Source: Bacteroidetes bacterium CG2_30_32_10
GTDB lineage: Bacteria; Bacteroidota; Bacteroidia; Bacteroidales; CG2-30-32-10
Length of the DNA stretch: 29,245 bases
Assembly (NCBI GenBank): GCA_001872995.1
Contig: MNXO01000031.1
Coordinates: 8,844 to 38,088 of the forward strand
Direction of reading: 5' to 3'
Part shown: positions 7,096 through 15,355 of the stretch, one piece after another
How the letters are laid out: every line of letters begins with the position of its first letter
Position numbering within the stretch: the stretch's first letter is position 1
Notes under the pieces: generated by a model
The model's input: only the letters and a program-made list of their open reading frames with translations
The model's database searches: none
What the model was told of the DNA's origin: nothing
Program-made: the position numbers and the translations under genes

Positions 7096-8997
7096 TTAAT
7101 AAGCCCGTTCGTTTTTGCCTTCAATAAAATTGATGAACGATTTATTAACCACTTTGTAACCACCTGGAGTGGGATAATCGCCAGTAAAATACCAATCACC
7201 TTTATTATTTGGACAAGCAAAATGCAAGTTTTCGATACTTTGAAAAATTACATTGACCTCTGCTTTAATGTCCTTACTTGTTACCAACATAGCGATTTTT
7301 TCTGAAATCTGTTCAGGAGTAAATGGCTTATAAATAGCTTTTACATGATTAACCATTTGTTCTTTTGGTTGATTTTCTTGTTCTTTGCATTTTTTATAAA
7401 CCGAATTGATAATATGAGTTTGTTTTGATTCATTTAATAAATCAATTGCAGCTCTAAAAGCAATAAAATCACTAAGTTTAGCCATATCAATTCCATAACA
7501 ATCGGGATATCTAATTTGTGGAGCAGAGGAGGCAATAATAATTCGTTTTGGATTTAGGCGGTCAAGAATTTTAATAATACTCTTTTTTAAAGTGGTTCCC
7601 CTCACAATAGAATCGTCAACTACCAACAATGTGTCAATTCCATCTCTAACAACACCATAAGTAACGTCATATACATGAGTTACCAAATCGTCTCTTGATT
7701 TATCTTGAGTAATGAAGGTTCTTAGTTTTGCATCTTTTACAGCAATGGTTTCTACACGAGGATAGAAGCATAGAATTTCATCTAATTTTTTGGATGTAAG
7801 ATTGTCTTTGCAACTTAAAATTTGTTCTTTTTTAACTTTTTTACAATGTTTGTTTAATCCTTCTATCATTCCATAAAAAGCAACTGCGGCAGTATTGGGG
7901 ATATAAGAAAAAACAGTGTTTTCCATATCGTAATTTATCATTTTTAATATAGGAGCGCAAAGAAGCTCACCGAGTTTTTTTCGTTCCTTATATATTTCGG
8001 CATCGGTTCCTCTCGAAAAATAAATTCTTTCGAAAGAACAAGCTTTTCTTTCGGTAGGTGTTTTGCACTGATATTCTCCTATTGTCCCATTTTTTTTGAT
8101 AATAAGAGCGTTTCCAGGTTTTATTTCTTGAATTTCCGCAAAAGGAATATTGAAAGCTGTTTGAATAACAGGTCTTTCTGAGGTAACAACAACAATTTCA
8201 TCATTCTTGTAATAATAAGCTGGGCGAATACCTGCTGGGTCTCTCATTACAAAGGCATCTCCATGACCTATTAAACCAGCTATTACATATCCTCCATCCC
8301 AGTGTTTACTAGATTTTGTTAAAATATTTTGAACATTAAGGTTTTCGGCAATAAGGGGTGAAATTTCTTTTTTGGTAAACCCTTTGGCTTTGAACTTTTT
8401 AAAAAGCTCTTCATTTTCATCCTCCAAATAATGACCGATTTTTTCAAGAACTGTGATAGTGTCAGAGGTTTCTTTTGGATGTTGACCGATGTCAATCAAA
8501 CGAGTGAATAGTTCGTCCACATTGGTAAGGTTAAAATTTCCGGCAACAACAAGATTTCTGGTCATCCAATTGTTTTCTCTTAAAAAGGGATGGCAATTTT
8601 CAATGCTGTTTTTTCCAAAAGTGCCGTAACGCAAATGTCCTAAAAACAATTCACCTATAAAATCGCTATTTTCTTTTAACCAATGAGCATCTTTTAATCT
8701 ATCCGCATTGTTTTGGCTTATTTTATTGAGGTTTGCATATATTTCAGTAAAAATATCTTTGATAGCAGTATTAGAATTAGAACGCAAACGGTTGATATAT
8801 CTGGTGCCAGGTTTAACATCAAATTTTACACAAGCCATTCCTGCACCATCTTGTCCCCTATTGTGTTGTTTTTCCATCAATAGATAAAGCTTGTTTAAGC
8901 CATATAAGGCAGTTCCATAATTTGCAATATAATATTCAAGCGGTTTTAGTAAGCGAATTAATGCTATGCCGCATTCATGTTTAATTTGGTCGCTCAT
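7096..8997 (-). CDS. purF: Amidophosphoribosyltransferase (long Bacteroidota form)
   Basis: Catalyses the first committed step of purine synthesis, PRPP plus glutamine to phosphoribosylamine. The N-terminal class II glutamine amidotransferase domain shows HECGIAL with the nucleophile Cys9, NRGQDGAGMA, LGHLRYGTFG and GNFNLTN; Cys9 would be exposed by removing an 8-residue propeptide, as in Bacillus-type enzymes. The C-terminal phosphoribosyltransferase domain has FERIYFSRGTDAEIY and the PRPP loop VVDDSIVRGTTLKKS. At 633 residues it is over 100 longer than E. coli PurF, with insertions in both domains and a tail ending KGDWYFTGDYPTPGGY; I recall such long forms from Bacteroides. A -7 element TAACTTTG (9037-9030) lies 33 nt ahead of the ATG. 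Confidence 0.9.
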   Translation of the reverse strand: MSDQIKHECGIALIRLLKPLEYYIANYGTALYGLNKLYLLMEKQHNRGQDGAGMACVKFDVKPGTRYINRLRSNSNTAIKDIFTEIYANLNKISQNNADRLKDAHWLKENSDFIGELFLGHLRYGTFGKNSIENCHPFLRENNWMTRNLVVAGNFNLTNVDELFTRLIDIGQHPKETSDTITVLEKIGHYLEDENEELFKKFKAKGFTKKEISPLIAENLNVQNILTKSSKHWDGGYVIAGLIGHGDAFVMRDPAGIRPAYYYKNDEIVVVTSERPVIQTAFNIPFAEIQEIKPGNALIIKKNGTIGEYQCKTPTERKACSFERIYFSRGTDAEIYKERKKLGELLCAPILKMINYDMENTVFSYIPNTAAVAFYGMIEGLNKHCKKVKKEQILSCKDNLTSKKLDEILCFYPRVETIAVKDAKLRTFITQDKSRDDLVTHVYDVTYGVVRDGIDTLLVVDDSIVRGTTLKKSIIKILDRLNPKRIIIASSAPQIRYPDCYGIDMAKLSDFIAFRAAIDLLNESKQTHIINSVYKKCKEQENQPKEQMVNHVKAIYKPFTPEQISEKIAMLVTSKDIKAEVNVIFQSIENLHFACPNNKGDWYFTGDYPTPGGYKVVNKSFINFIEGKNERAY

Positions 8998-9029
8998 TGA
9001 TAAAGAATTTTAAGATAGATTGACAGCTA

Positions 9030-9037
9030 CAAAGTTA
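9030..9037 (-). promoter_or_regulatory. -7 element of the purF-type gene
   Basis: TAACTTTG on the minus strand, 33 nt upstream of the start codon. No well-spaced -33 element is evident. Confidence 0.45.
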
Positions 9038-9194
9038 GCAGAATAAAAGGAAATCAATGAATAATGTATTGATTTTTTTATCAACATTAAAACAATCTCA
9101 AAAACAGCTTGTGTGTGTAAAAAATAAAAATTAGATACTCAAAAAAACACTGGAAATAATCTAAACTATTGGTTTTTAAAGCATTTAAAATGCT

Positions 9195-9737
9195 CTACAT
9201 CCAGGTGATGTTGTATTCATCAAATTCTGCTCCCAACTTGGTATCTTTAACTTGAAACACTTGCGTAAAAAAAACACCTGTTTTCTTAACTAAACTCTCA
9301 AGTACACCGATTTGTAACTTACCATTAAAAGTTTGTGTTTTTCGAATATTCATAGATTTGGGCGTATGTTCAAGTATTTCCCAAATTCTACGCTTTGGGT
9401 CTTGCACCATTGTAATATTAACGACATTCAATGCTTCAATTACTTCAATAGGAATTGACTTTTTAGTGATTAAATTTTTCGCTACCATCGCATTATAAAG
9501 AGTTTCGCCAACTTGTTTTCCTGCAATAATTAAATTAAACTTTCCTAAATTGGTTTCAATCCATTCACAGATATCATTATAAATCTTGATGGGTACTTTA
9601 TTGTTGGGATTGTTGAGACGATAACCTTCAGCAATGGCAAAAAGTTCGTGGTATTGCTCTTTTTTTGTTTTATAAACATTTAAAATGTCTATTACAAAAG
9701 CAGCATCTGTTGTAACATTTTCTGTTGAAAAATCCAT
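9195..9737 (-). CDS. Conserved-looking protein of unknown function
   Basis: A soluble protein of about 180 residues without signal peptide or membrane segment. I set the start at ATG 9737 (MDFSTENVTT), not the more upstream ATG at 9785, because a -7 element TATTTTTG at 9782-9775 would overlap the longer form. Features: an N-terminal helical half (IDILNVYKTKKEQYHELFAI) and a C-terminal half with GKLQIGVLESLVKKTG and GAEFDEYNITW. The second half faintly recalls the HNOB/V4R-like fold of regulatory proteins (small beta sheet with a GxLxGLxxxxG-like helix), but no diagnostic residue such as a heme ligand can be assigned. It is transcribed alone between purF and the tRNA-Gln terminator. Function unknown. 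Confidence 0.65.
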   Translation of the reverse strand: MDFSTENVTTDAAFVIDILNVYKTKKEQYHELFAIAEGYRLNNPNNKVPIKIYNDICEWIETNLGKFNLIIAGKQVGETLYNAMVAKNLITKKSIPIEVIEALNVVNITMVQDPKRRIWEILEHTPKSMNIRKTQTFNGKLQIGVLESLVKKTGVFFTQVFQVKDTKLGAEFDEYNITWM

Positions 9738-9774
9738 TTCTTCTAATTTGATTATTCTTTTGCGTTTTACCTGA

Positions 9775-9782
9775 CAAAAATA
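9775..9782 (-). promoter_or_regulatory. -7 element deciding the start of the gene ending at 9195
   Basis: TATTTTTG on the minus strand. Transcription would begin near 9768, so translation must start at or after 9737; the in-frame ATG at 9785 is upstream of the transcript. Confidence 0.5.
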
Positions 9783-9815
9783 CAAACAAAATATCTAATC
9801 GAAATATATATTTAA

Positions 9816-9852
9816 AATAACCCTCAGAAATTATTTATTTCTGAGGGTTATT
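9816..9852 (-). terminator. Terminator of tRNA-Gln
   Basis: A 16-bp perfect inverted repeat, AATAACCCTCAGAAAT (9816-9831) and ATTTCTGAGGGTTATT (9837-9852) with a 5-nt loop, starts 4 nt beyond the tRNA 3' end and is followed on the minus strand by T/A-rich sequence. Confidence 0.85.
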
Positions 9853-9856
9853 GTTG

Positions 9857-9929
9857 TTGTCCGACTAGGTTTCGAACCTAGACTCTTCTGATCCAGAATC
9901 AGATGTGTTGCCAGTTACACCATCGGACA
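9857..9929 (-). tRNA. tRNA-Gln (anticodon CUG)
   Basis: Read on the minus strand: acceptor TGTCCGA/TCGGACA, D arm GTGT/ACAC, anticodon stem TCTGA/TCAGA with loop TTCTGGA, T arm CTAGG/CCTAG with loop TTCGAAA, discriminator A at 9857. The CCA is not encoded. The anticodon CTG reads glutamine CAG. It lies 42 bp behind the glnS stop codon on the same strand, with a possible private -7 element in the gap. Confidence 0.95.
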
Positions 9930-9937
9930 ATGATGCG

Positions 9938-9945
9938 CAAAATTA
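9938..9945 (-). promoter_or_regulatory. Possible -7 element of tRNA-Gln
   Basis: TAATTTTG on the minus strand, 8 nt ahead of the tRNA 5' end. It fits the -7 consensus but no matching -33 element is present, so the tRNA may be transcribed from here, from the glnS promoter, or both. Confidence 0.4.
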
Positions 9946-9971
9946 ATAAAATTTTGTTTTAATATACACTT

Positions 9972-11672
9972 TTATTTGTTTTTTTTCTCTTCTTTTGCCC
10001 AGCTATCTTTAAGTGTTAAGGTGCGGTTAAAAATCAATTTGTTTGTTGTAGAATCTTTGTCAGCACAAAAATACCCTATACGTTCAAACTGGAATTTATC
10101 GCCAGCCATTGCTGTTTTAAGAAAAGGTTCTAACTTTCCATTAATTACCTTAAGAGAATCGGGATTAAGATACGATTTAAAATCTTTGCCTTCTTCAGCT
10201 TCATCGGGATTTTCTTTGGTGAATAATCTATCGTAAAGTCTAATTTCTGCATCGACTGCATCTTTTGCCGATACCCAATGAATGGTGCCCTGCACTTTTC
10301 TTTTATCAATAGAAGAACCTCCTTTTGTTTCGGGATCGTAGGTGCAGTGAACTTCAACAATCTCTCCCTGTGAATTTTTCACAACACTTAAACATTTAAT
10401 ATAAAACGCATAGCGCAATCTGACTTCTTTGCCAACCGAAAGACGATAATAGTTCTTGGGAGGGTCTTCCATAAAGTCTTCGCGTTCAATAAATATTTCT
10501 TTCCCAAAAGGAACCTTTCTTTTGCCCATGGTTTCATCTTCGGGATTATTGATAGCATCAGTATCTTCTGTTTTATTATCGGGATAGTTGTCAATAATCA
10601 CTTTGAGCGGATTAAGAACAGCCATCACCCGTTGTGCTTTTTTATTTAAATCTTCGCGAATGCAATGTTCAAGCAAAGCAACATCTATCATATTATCGCG
10701 TTTTGCAACACCAATAATTTCGGCAAAGTTTCTAATTGATTCAGGGGTATAACCTCTGCGACGTAAGCCACAAATGGTAGGCATTCGCGGATCGTCCCAT
10801 CCTTTAACAAGTTTTTCTTGCACCAATTGCAATAATTTCCTTTTACTCATAATGGTATAAGTAAGGTTTAATCTTGCAAATTCTATTTGTTGAGGTGCAA
10901 ATATTTCTAATTCTTTAACAAACCAATCGTATAATGGGCGATGTACTTCAAATTCAAGGGTGCAAATAGAGTGTGTTATATTTTCTATAGAGTCAGACTG
11001 ACCGTGAGCAAAATCATACATCGGATATATGCACCATTTGTTACCTGTTCGGTGATGGTCGGTATGAATGATACGATATAAAACAGGGTCTCTCATGTGC
11101 ATATTGGGAGAAGCCATATCTATTTTTGCACGTAACACTTTTTCTCCATCTTTATATTTACCAGCACGCATCTCTTGAAAAAGCAAAATATTTTCATCAA
11201 TAGTTCTATTTCTATATGGACTTTCAATTCCTGCTTTTGTGGGTGTACCTCTGTTGATACTAATTTCTTCAGCCGTTAAGTCGCATACATAAGCTTTTCC
11301 TTTGGCAATCAATTTAACAGCATATTCATAGATCTGTTCAAAATAATCGGAGGCATAATATTCTCTGTTAGCCCAATCGAAACCAAGCCAATGCACATCT
11401 TCGCGAATGGAATCGACGTATTCCACATCTTCTTTGGCAGGATTGGTATCATCGAAACGCAAATTACATAAGCCATTATATTTTTGAGCGGTTCCAAAGT
11501 TCAAACAAATGGACTTTGCATGCCCAATATGCAAATAACCATTAGGCTCGGGTGGAAAACGGGTGTGAACAGTTCCATTGTGTTTTTTATTCCTAATATC
11601 TTCATCTATAATTTGATGAATAAAATTAACTGGCGTTTTTTTCTCTTCTTGATTGTTTATTATATGATTCAT
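9972..11672 (-). CDS. glnS: Glutaminyl-tRNA synthetase
   Basis: A class I aminoacyl-tRNA synthetase of 566 residues charging tRNA-Gln directly, so Gln-tRNA need not be made by the transamidation route. The HIGH motif is at residues 48-51 (PPEPNGYLHIGHAK) and the KMSKS-type loop reads MSKRK at 275-279. The C-terminal half holds the anticodon-binding beta barrels (NYYRLSVGKEVRLRYAF, KRKVQGTIHWVSAKDA). The start is ATG 11672, not the ATG at 11699: a -7 element TATTTTTG at 11704-11697 overlaps the longer version. tRNA-Gln(CUG) follows 42 bp downstream on the same strand. Confidence 0.96.
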   Translation of the reverse strand: MNHIINNQEEKKTPVNFIHQIIDEDIRNKKHNGTVHTRFPPEPNGYLHIGHAKSICLNFGTAQKYNGLCNLRFDDTNPAKEDVEYVDSIREDVHWLGFDWANREYYASDYFEQIYEYAVKLIAKGKAYVCDLTAEEISINRGTPTKAGIESPYRNRTIDENILLFQEMRAGKYKDGEKVLRAKIDMASPNMHMRDPVLYRIIHTDHHRTGNKWCIYPMYDFAHGQSDSIENITHSICTLEFEVHRPLYDWFVKELEIFAPQQIEFARLNLTYTIMSKRKLLQLVQEKLVKGWDDPRMPTICGLRRRGYTPESIRNFAEIIGVAKRDNMIDVALLEHCIREDLNKKAQRVMAVLNPLKVIIDNYPDNKTEDTDAINNPEDETMGKRKVPFGKEIFIEREDFMEDPPKNYYRLSVGKEVRLRYAFYIKCLSVVKNSQGEIVEVHCTYDPETKGGSSIDKRKVQGTIHWVSAKDAVDAEIRLYDRLFTKENPDEAEEGKDFKSYLNPDSLKVINGKLEPFLKTAMAGDKFQFERIGYFCADKDSTTNKLIFNRTLTLKDSWAKEEKKNK

Positions 11673-11696
11673 TTTTTTATTTTTCAATAGTCTTTG

Positions 11697-11704
11697 CAAA
11701 AATA
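11697..11704 (-). promoter_or_regulatory. -7 element deciding the glnS start
   Basis: TATTTTTG on the minus strand, 24 nt ahead of ATG 11672. It overlaps the alternative upstream start codon at 11699, which therefore lies outside the message. Confidence 0.5.
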
Positions 11705-11774
11705 CAATGTTTTGTCAGATAAAAAGTGAAGTCTTTTTTCTTATACTTTAGTTCGCTTAAAATAATTTTTTCTT

Positions 11775-12419
11775 TTAATACCTAATTTTATTTCCAATAT
11801 TAAAATCGCTATTCAATAATTCTTCTATGGTACAGCTCAAATTAACCCTGTAATCGTCGATGGTGGATTTTGGATTATTTACTTTTTTAACTGCACCAGG
11901 CAAAACGAATATTTGTTTGAATGAAATTAAAGAAAATAGTTTATTGTCCTTAATATCTTTCTCATATTTATTGGCAAAATAACGAATTACTGGAGCCAAA
12001 TTGGCAACTTTAATTCTTCTTTTGGATATTTTATAAACTTTGGGTAGAAAAATGTTTTTGTTGCTGTTAAACATTTTATAAAATGCCTCATTTAATGCTT
12101 TGTCATCGTCAAAATCGAAACTTAATGCATATAAGCCTTTATCGTTGTCGCTTATAGGAATTATATTTGTAATTCCTTTTGTTTTATCAATGAGTTTGGC
12201 AGCAATAAATGGTTGTTTTTTAATTTCATCGAGCATCGAAAGGTCAATATAATCTTTTGCTATGCTGATAAAAGAACTTCCCAAAGCCCCTAAATCCATA
12301 GAAAAACGAATTGAACCAGATTTGTTTGGATTAATTTTTATTTCTTCCACTATATCAATACATCCTGATAAAGAGAGAAAAACAAATAAAACCATCAAAA
12401 ACCCAAAACACTTTTTCAT
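11775..12419 (-). CDS. Lipoprotein of unknown function
   Basis: A 214-residue protein starting MKKCFGFLMVLFVFLSLSGC: a lysine start, a hydrophobic core and the lipobox LSGC with Cys20 as lipid anchor. The mature protein (IDIVEEIKINPNKSGSIRFSMDLG) has the look of a membrane-associated domain built from beta strands, with repeated charged segments (KDYIDLSMLDEIKK). An in-frame upstream ATG at 12464 is rejected, because those 15 codons run through the fabH terminator hairpin at 12437-12461 and would put residues in front of a perfect signal peptide. It is last in the row behind yceD-rpmF-plsX-fabH but separated by that terminator. Function unknown. Confidence 0.75.
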   Translation of the reverse strand: MKKCFGFLMVLFVFLSLSGCIDIVEEIKINPNKSGSIRFSMDLGALGSSFISIAKDYIDLSMLDEIKKQPFIAAKLIDKTKGITNIIPISDNDKGLYALSFDFDDDKALNEAFYKMFNSNKNIFLPKVYKISKRRIKVANLAPVIRYFANKYEKDIKDNKLFSLISFKQIFVLPGAVKKVNNPKSTIDDYRVNLSCTIEELLNSDFNIGNKIRY

Positions 12420-12436
12420 AAAAACCATATTGTAAA

Positions 12437-12461
12437 AAAAGCCATCCAAAGGACAGCTTTT
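12437..12461 (-). terminator. Terminator of the yceD-rpmF-plsX-fabH unit
   Basis: On the minus strand AAAAGC-TG-TCC, loop TTT, GGA-TG-GCTTTT followed by a T-tract: a hairpin with a small internal mismatch, 22 bp beyond the fabH stop. It overlaps the false N-terminal extension of the lipoprotein. Confidence 0.65.
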
Positions 12462-12482
12462 CATTGTTGTAATATATTATAA

Positions 12483-13478
12483 TTATGAATTATATGCCCA
12501 TTTAATATACATCGAACCCCAAGTAAAACCAGCTCCAAATGCGGCAAGAATGATATTGTCTCCTTTTTTAAGCTTTTTTTCCCATTCCCAAAGGCAAATC
12601 GGTAATGTAGCAGAAGTGGTATTGCCATACTTTTGAATATTTATCATTACTTTTTCTTTACTTAACCCAATTCTGTTGGCAGTTGCATCAATTATGCGGA
12701 GATTGGCTTGATGGGGAACAAGCCAAGCAATATCATTGGCGGTAAGATTATGTTTTTTTAAAATTTCTTCAGCGACACTTGCCATATTGGAAACAGCGTA
12801 TTTAAAAACAGGTTGTCCTTCTTGATAAATAAAATGTTCTTTGGCGTCAATGGTTTCGTGTGAAGCGGGTTTAACAGAGCCACCGGCTTTTTGGTGTAAA
12901 TGTTTTCTTCCAGAACCATCTACTTTTAATATAAAATCAATAATACCATTACTTTCGGTTGTAGGTTCAACCAAAACTGCACCTGCACCATCACCAAAAA
13001 TAGGACAAGTAGTTCTATCGCTGTAATCAACAATAGAAGACATTTTTTCGGCACCCACAACAACTATTTTTTTACATCTACCAGATTCTATATATGAAAC
13101 AGCGGTAGATAAAGCAAAAAGGAAGCCAGAACAACCTGCATTCACATCAAAGCTGAAAGCATTTTTAATGCCTACCTTATCGCTAATAATATTTGCTGTT
13201 GCCGGAAACTGCATATCGGGAGTAACAGTAGCACAAATTAAAAAATCAATTTCATCAGGAGAAGTTTTTGTTTTCTCGAGCAAGCCTTTAACGGCTTCAT
13301 AACCTAAATCAGACGCTCCTTTGCCTTCTCCTTTCAAAATTCTTCTTTCTTTTATTCCGATTCGTGTCATAATCCATTCATCAGAGGTATCCACCATTTT
13401 ACTTATTTCTTCATTAGTGAGGATGTATTCGGGAACGTATCCATGAACTCCAGTAATAACAGCTTTAATATTATTCAT
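12483..13478 (-). CDS. fabH: Beta-ketoacyl-ACP synthase III
   Basis: 331 residues, normal FabH length. It starts fatty acid synthesis by condensing acetyl- (or branched acyl-) CoA with malonyl-ACP in the cytosol. The catalytic triad is visible: Cys116 in NAGCSGFLF, His256 in WLVPHQANLRII and Asn286 in YGNTTSATLPI. The substrate-channel end GAGFTWGSMYIKW is canonical. It is the last gene of the yceD-rpmF-plsX-fabH run, 42 bp behind plsX, which gives phospholipid and fatty-acid supply a common transcript. The presence of a single FabH says nothing here about branched-chain preference. Confidence 0.97.
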   Translation of the reverse strand: MNNIKAVITGVHGYVPEYILTNEEISKMVDTSDEWIMTRIGIKERRILKGEGKGASDLGYEAVKGLLEKTKTSPDEIDFLICATVTPDMQFPATANIISDKVGIKNAFSFDVNAGCSGFLFALSTAVSYIESGRCKKIVVVGAEKMSSIVDYSDRTTCPIFGDGAGAVLVEPTTESNGIIDFILKVDGSGRKHLHQKAGGSVKPASHETIDAKEHFIYQEGQPVFKYAVSNMASVAEEILKKHNLTANDIAWLVPHQANLRIIDATANRIGLSKEKVMINIQKYGNTTSATLPICLWEWEKKLKKGDNIILAAFGAGFTWGSMYIKWAYNS

Positions 13479-13520
13479 TTTATTTGTTCTTTAAATATAG
13501 GTCTATTGACAAAGTCATTC

Positions 13521-14480
13521 TTAATTTTTAACTTGTGCGAATTTTTCTAAGGCGATTTTAATTTGTTTAGATAGGTTTGCTTTAACAATATCTCTTGATA
13601 ATAATATCATATTTTTGATTGCAATATTGTTAGAAATGCCATGACCTATAATCACATTTGAATTAACTCCTAAAACAGGGGTTCCTCCATAGTTTTCATA
13701 GTTCCAACGGTCGAAATATTCATCTCTTAAACCGTGCTTGAGCATTAATCGATATATTGTTTCTGCTTGTTTTAATACGATATTTCCTGTAAAACCATCA
13801 CAAACAGCAACATCTGCTTTATCTTTAAATAAATCTCTGCTTTCTATGTTGCCAATAAAGTTAAAATCGGAAGAATCTTTCATCAATTTAAAAGCAGATT
13901 GGTATAAAAGATTTCCTTTGTCTTCTTCTTCACCAATATTAAGCAAACCAACTTTTGGATTTTTAATTTTATATACAAATTCAGCAAATATTGAACCTAT
14001 AATTGCAAATTGATATAAGTTGTCGGGTTTACAATCGGGGTTTGTACCAACATCCAATAAAATACCAACTTTACCATCTTCTTTTGGTAAAATACTAGTA
14101 ATACAAGGTCTTAATATTCCTTGAATAGGGTTGGCACTATACATCGAACCAACTAACATTGCACCAGAATTTCCTGCACTAGCAAAAGAATCTATTTTGT
14201 TTTCTTTTAGTAGCTTAAATCCATTGACAATACTTGATTCTTGTTTTTGAGCAAAGGCACGCGTTGGTTGTTCATGCATTTCAATAACATCCGTAGCTTG
14301 AACAATATCAAATTGGTTTGTATTATTTCCAGAATCAATAAGAAAGTTTTTTATTATATTGCTATCTCCTATTAATACTAATCTATCTTCAGGACTTAAT
14401 TCTTTATGAGCTAAAATTGCACCTTCAAGCGTAGCTTTTGGGGCATAATCTCCGCCCATAACATCAATGCCAATTTTCAT
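13521..14480 (-). CDS. plsX: Phosphate acyltransferase PlsX
   Basis: 319 residues, normal length. PlsX turns acyl-ACP into acyl-phosphate for PlsY, the first step of phospholipid synthesis. The N-terminus MKIGIDVMGGDYAPKATLEG is the family signature; further blocks are NSGAMLVGSMY, LLDVGTNPDCKPDNLYQFA, LLNIGEEEDKGN and VCDGFTGNIVLK. A peripheral membrane enzyme. It sits between rpmF (51 bp upstream) and fabH (42 bp downstream) in the classical order. Confidence 0.97.
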   Translation of the reverse strand: MKIGIDVMGGDYAPKATLEGAILAHKELSPEDRLVLIGDSNIIKNFLIDSGNNTNQFDIVQATDVIEMHEQPTRAFAQKQESSIVNGFKLLKENKIDSFASAGNSGAMLVGSMYSANPIQGILRPCITSILPKEDGKVGILLDVGTNPDCKPDNLYQFAIIGSIFAEFVYKIKNPKVGLLNIGEEEDKGNLLYQSAFKLMKDSSDFNFIGNIESRDLFKDKADVAVCDGFTGNIVLKQAETIYRLMLKHGLRDEYFDRWNYENYGGTPVLGVNSNVIIGHGISNNIAIKNMILLSRDIVKANLSKQIKIALEKFAQVKN

Positions 14481-14531
14481 CTTTTTATTGTTTAAGAAAA
14501 AGGGTGTATTTGAATGATGAAAATTAATAAA

Positions 14532-14717
14532 TTAAGCAGTGGCTTGTTTTTCGATAGCTAATTTTCCTCTATAATAACCACATTCTTCGCATACTCTATG
14601 ATAAGAAATGGTAGCACCACAATTTGAGCAATTACTTAAAGTAGGAGCAATGGCATTGTCGTGAGTTCTTCTTTTATCTCTTCTGGTTTTCGAATGCTTA
14701 TGTTTCGGATTAGGCAT
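14532..14717 (-). CDS. rpmF: Ribosomal protein L32
   Basis: A 61-residue basic protein of the 50S subunit, MPNPKHKHSKTRRDKRRTHD at the N-terminus. Four cysteines (Cys30, Cys33, Cys43, Cys46 in CSNCG...CEECGYYRG) form a zinc ribbon, so this is the zinc-binding (C+) form rather than the zinc-free paralogue. It lies 18 bp behind yceD. Confidence 0.97.
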   Translation of the reverse strand: MPNPKHKHSKTRRDKRRTHDNAIAPTLSNCSNCGATISYHRVCEECGYYRGKLAIEKQATA

Positions 14718-14735
14718 AATTTTTAAGTATTAATG

Positions 14736-15266
14736 TTAATTTAACTTGATATTATTTAAAATTTCCCATCTGGGATCTGTTTCTTCTTTTTTCTTGTCGC
14801 TTTTAGAAAATTCTTTCAATTTTTCTAGAAACAAAGGGTTGCAATTAGAATAGCCCTTTTCATTGTCAGGATGAATACGTTGAATAGGCAAACTTAGATA
14901 AATATACTCATAAATATATTGTGTAAGGCTTAATTCATTATCTGATTCTGGTATAATAAGAATTTCTTCAGTTTGTTCAATTCGTTTTTCTCCAAATTTT
15001 ACAAACATTTGAAATTGATTAGTTATTGGTAAATCAAAATAATCAAGACATCGATCGCACATTACATTTACACTTCCCTCTAAATTGAAAACAAACGACA
15101 TTAACGTTGGCTTTTTATCTAAAGAAACGACTATTTTAATATTCCCTTTCTTTATCTCAGACATTTCGTAGTTTTCAAAGAACGATTCATCAATTATATA
15201 AATATATTGATGCTCTCCGTCTGCCAGAGTTTTAAAAAGTATCCTAAATTGGTTAAAATAGTCCAA
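14736..15266 (-). CDS. yceD: YceD/DUF177 family protein
   Basis: A 176-residue protein with the CDRCLDYFDLPI cysteine pair (about residues 69-72) and an acidic region (EEILIIPESDNELSLTQYIYE), then a third cysteine in NCNPLF near the C-terminal third. DUF177 proteins are almost always encoded just ahead of rpmF; plant and bacterial members are needed for 23S rRNA accumulation, so a ribosome-assembly role is likely. First gene of the yceD-rpmF-plsX-fabH unit, with a -7 element at 15300-15293. Confidence 0.9.
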   Translation of the reverse strand: MDYFNQFRILFKTLADGEHQYIYIIDESFFENYEMSEIKKGNIKIVVSLDKKPTLMSFVFNLEGSVNVMCDRCLDYFDLPITNQFQMFVKFGEKRIEQTEEILIIPESDNELSLTQYIYEYIYLSLPIQRIHPDNEKGYSNCNPLFLEKLKEFSKSDKKKEETDPRWEILNNIKLN

Positions 15267-15292
15267 TTTTTTATTATCTAATTTAAAGCCTG

Positions 15293-15300
15293 CAAAGGTA
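15293..15300 (-). promoter_or_regulatory. -7 element of the yceD-rpmF-plsX-fabH unit
   Basis: TACCTTTG on the minus strand, 26 nt ahead of the yceD ATG. In place of a clean -33 element there is a T-tract (minus strand) across 15314-15328. Confidence 0.5.
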
Positions 15301-15355
15301 TAATTTCTAATTTAAAAAAAAAAAAAAGAATGAAATTTTTAAAATTAAAATTTTT

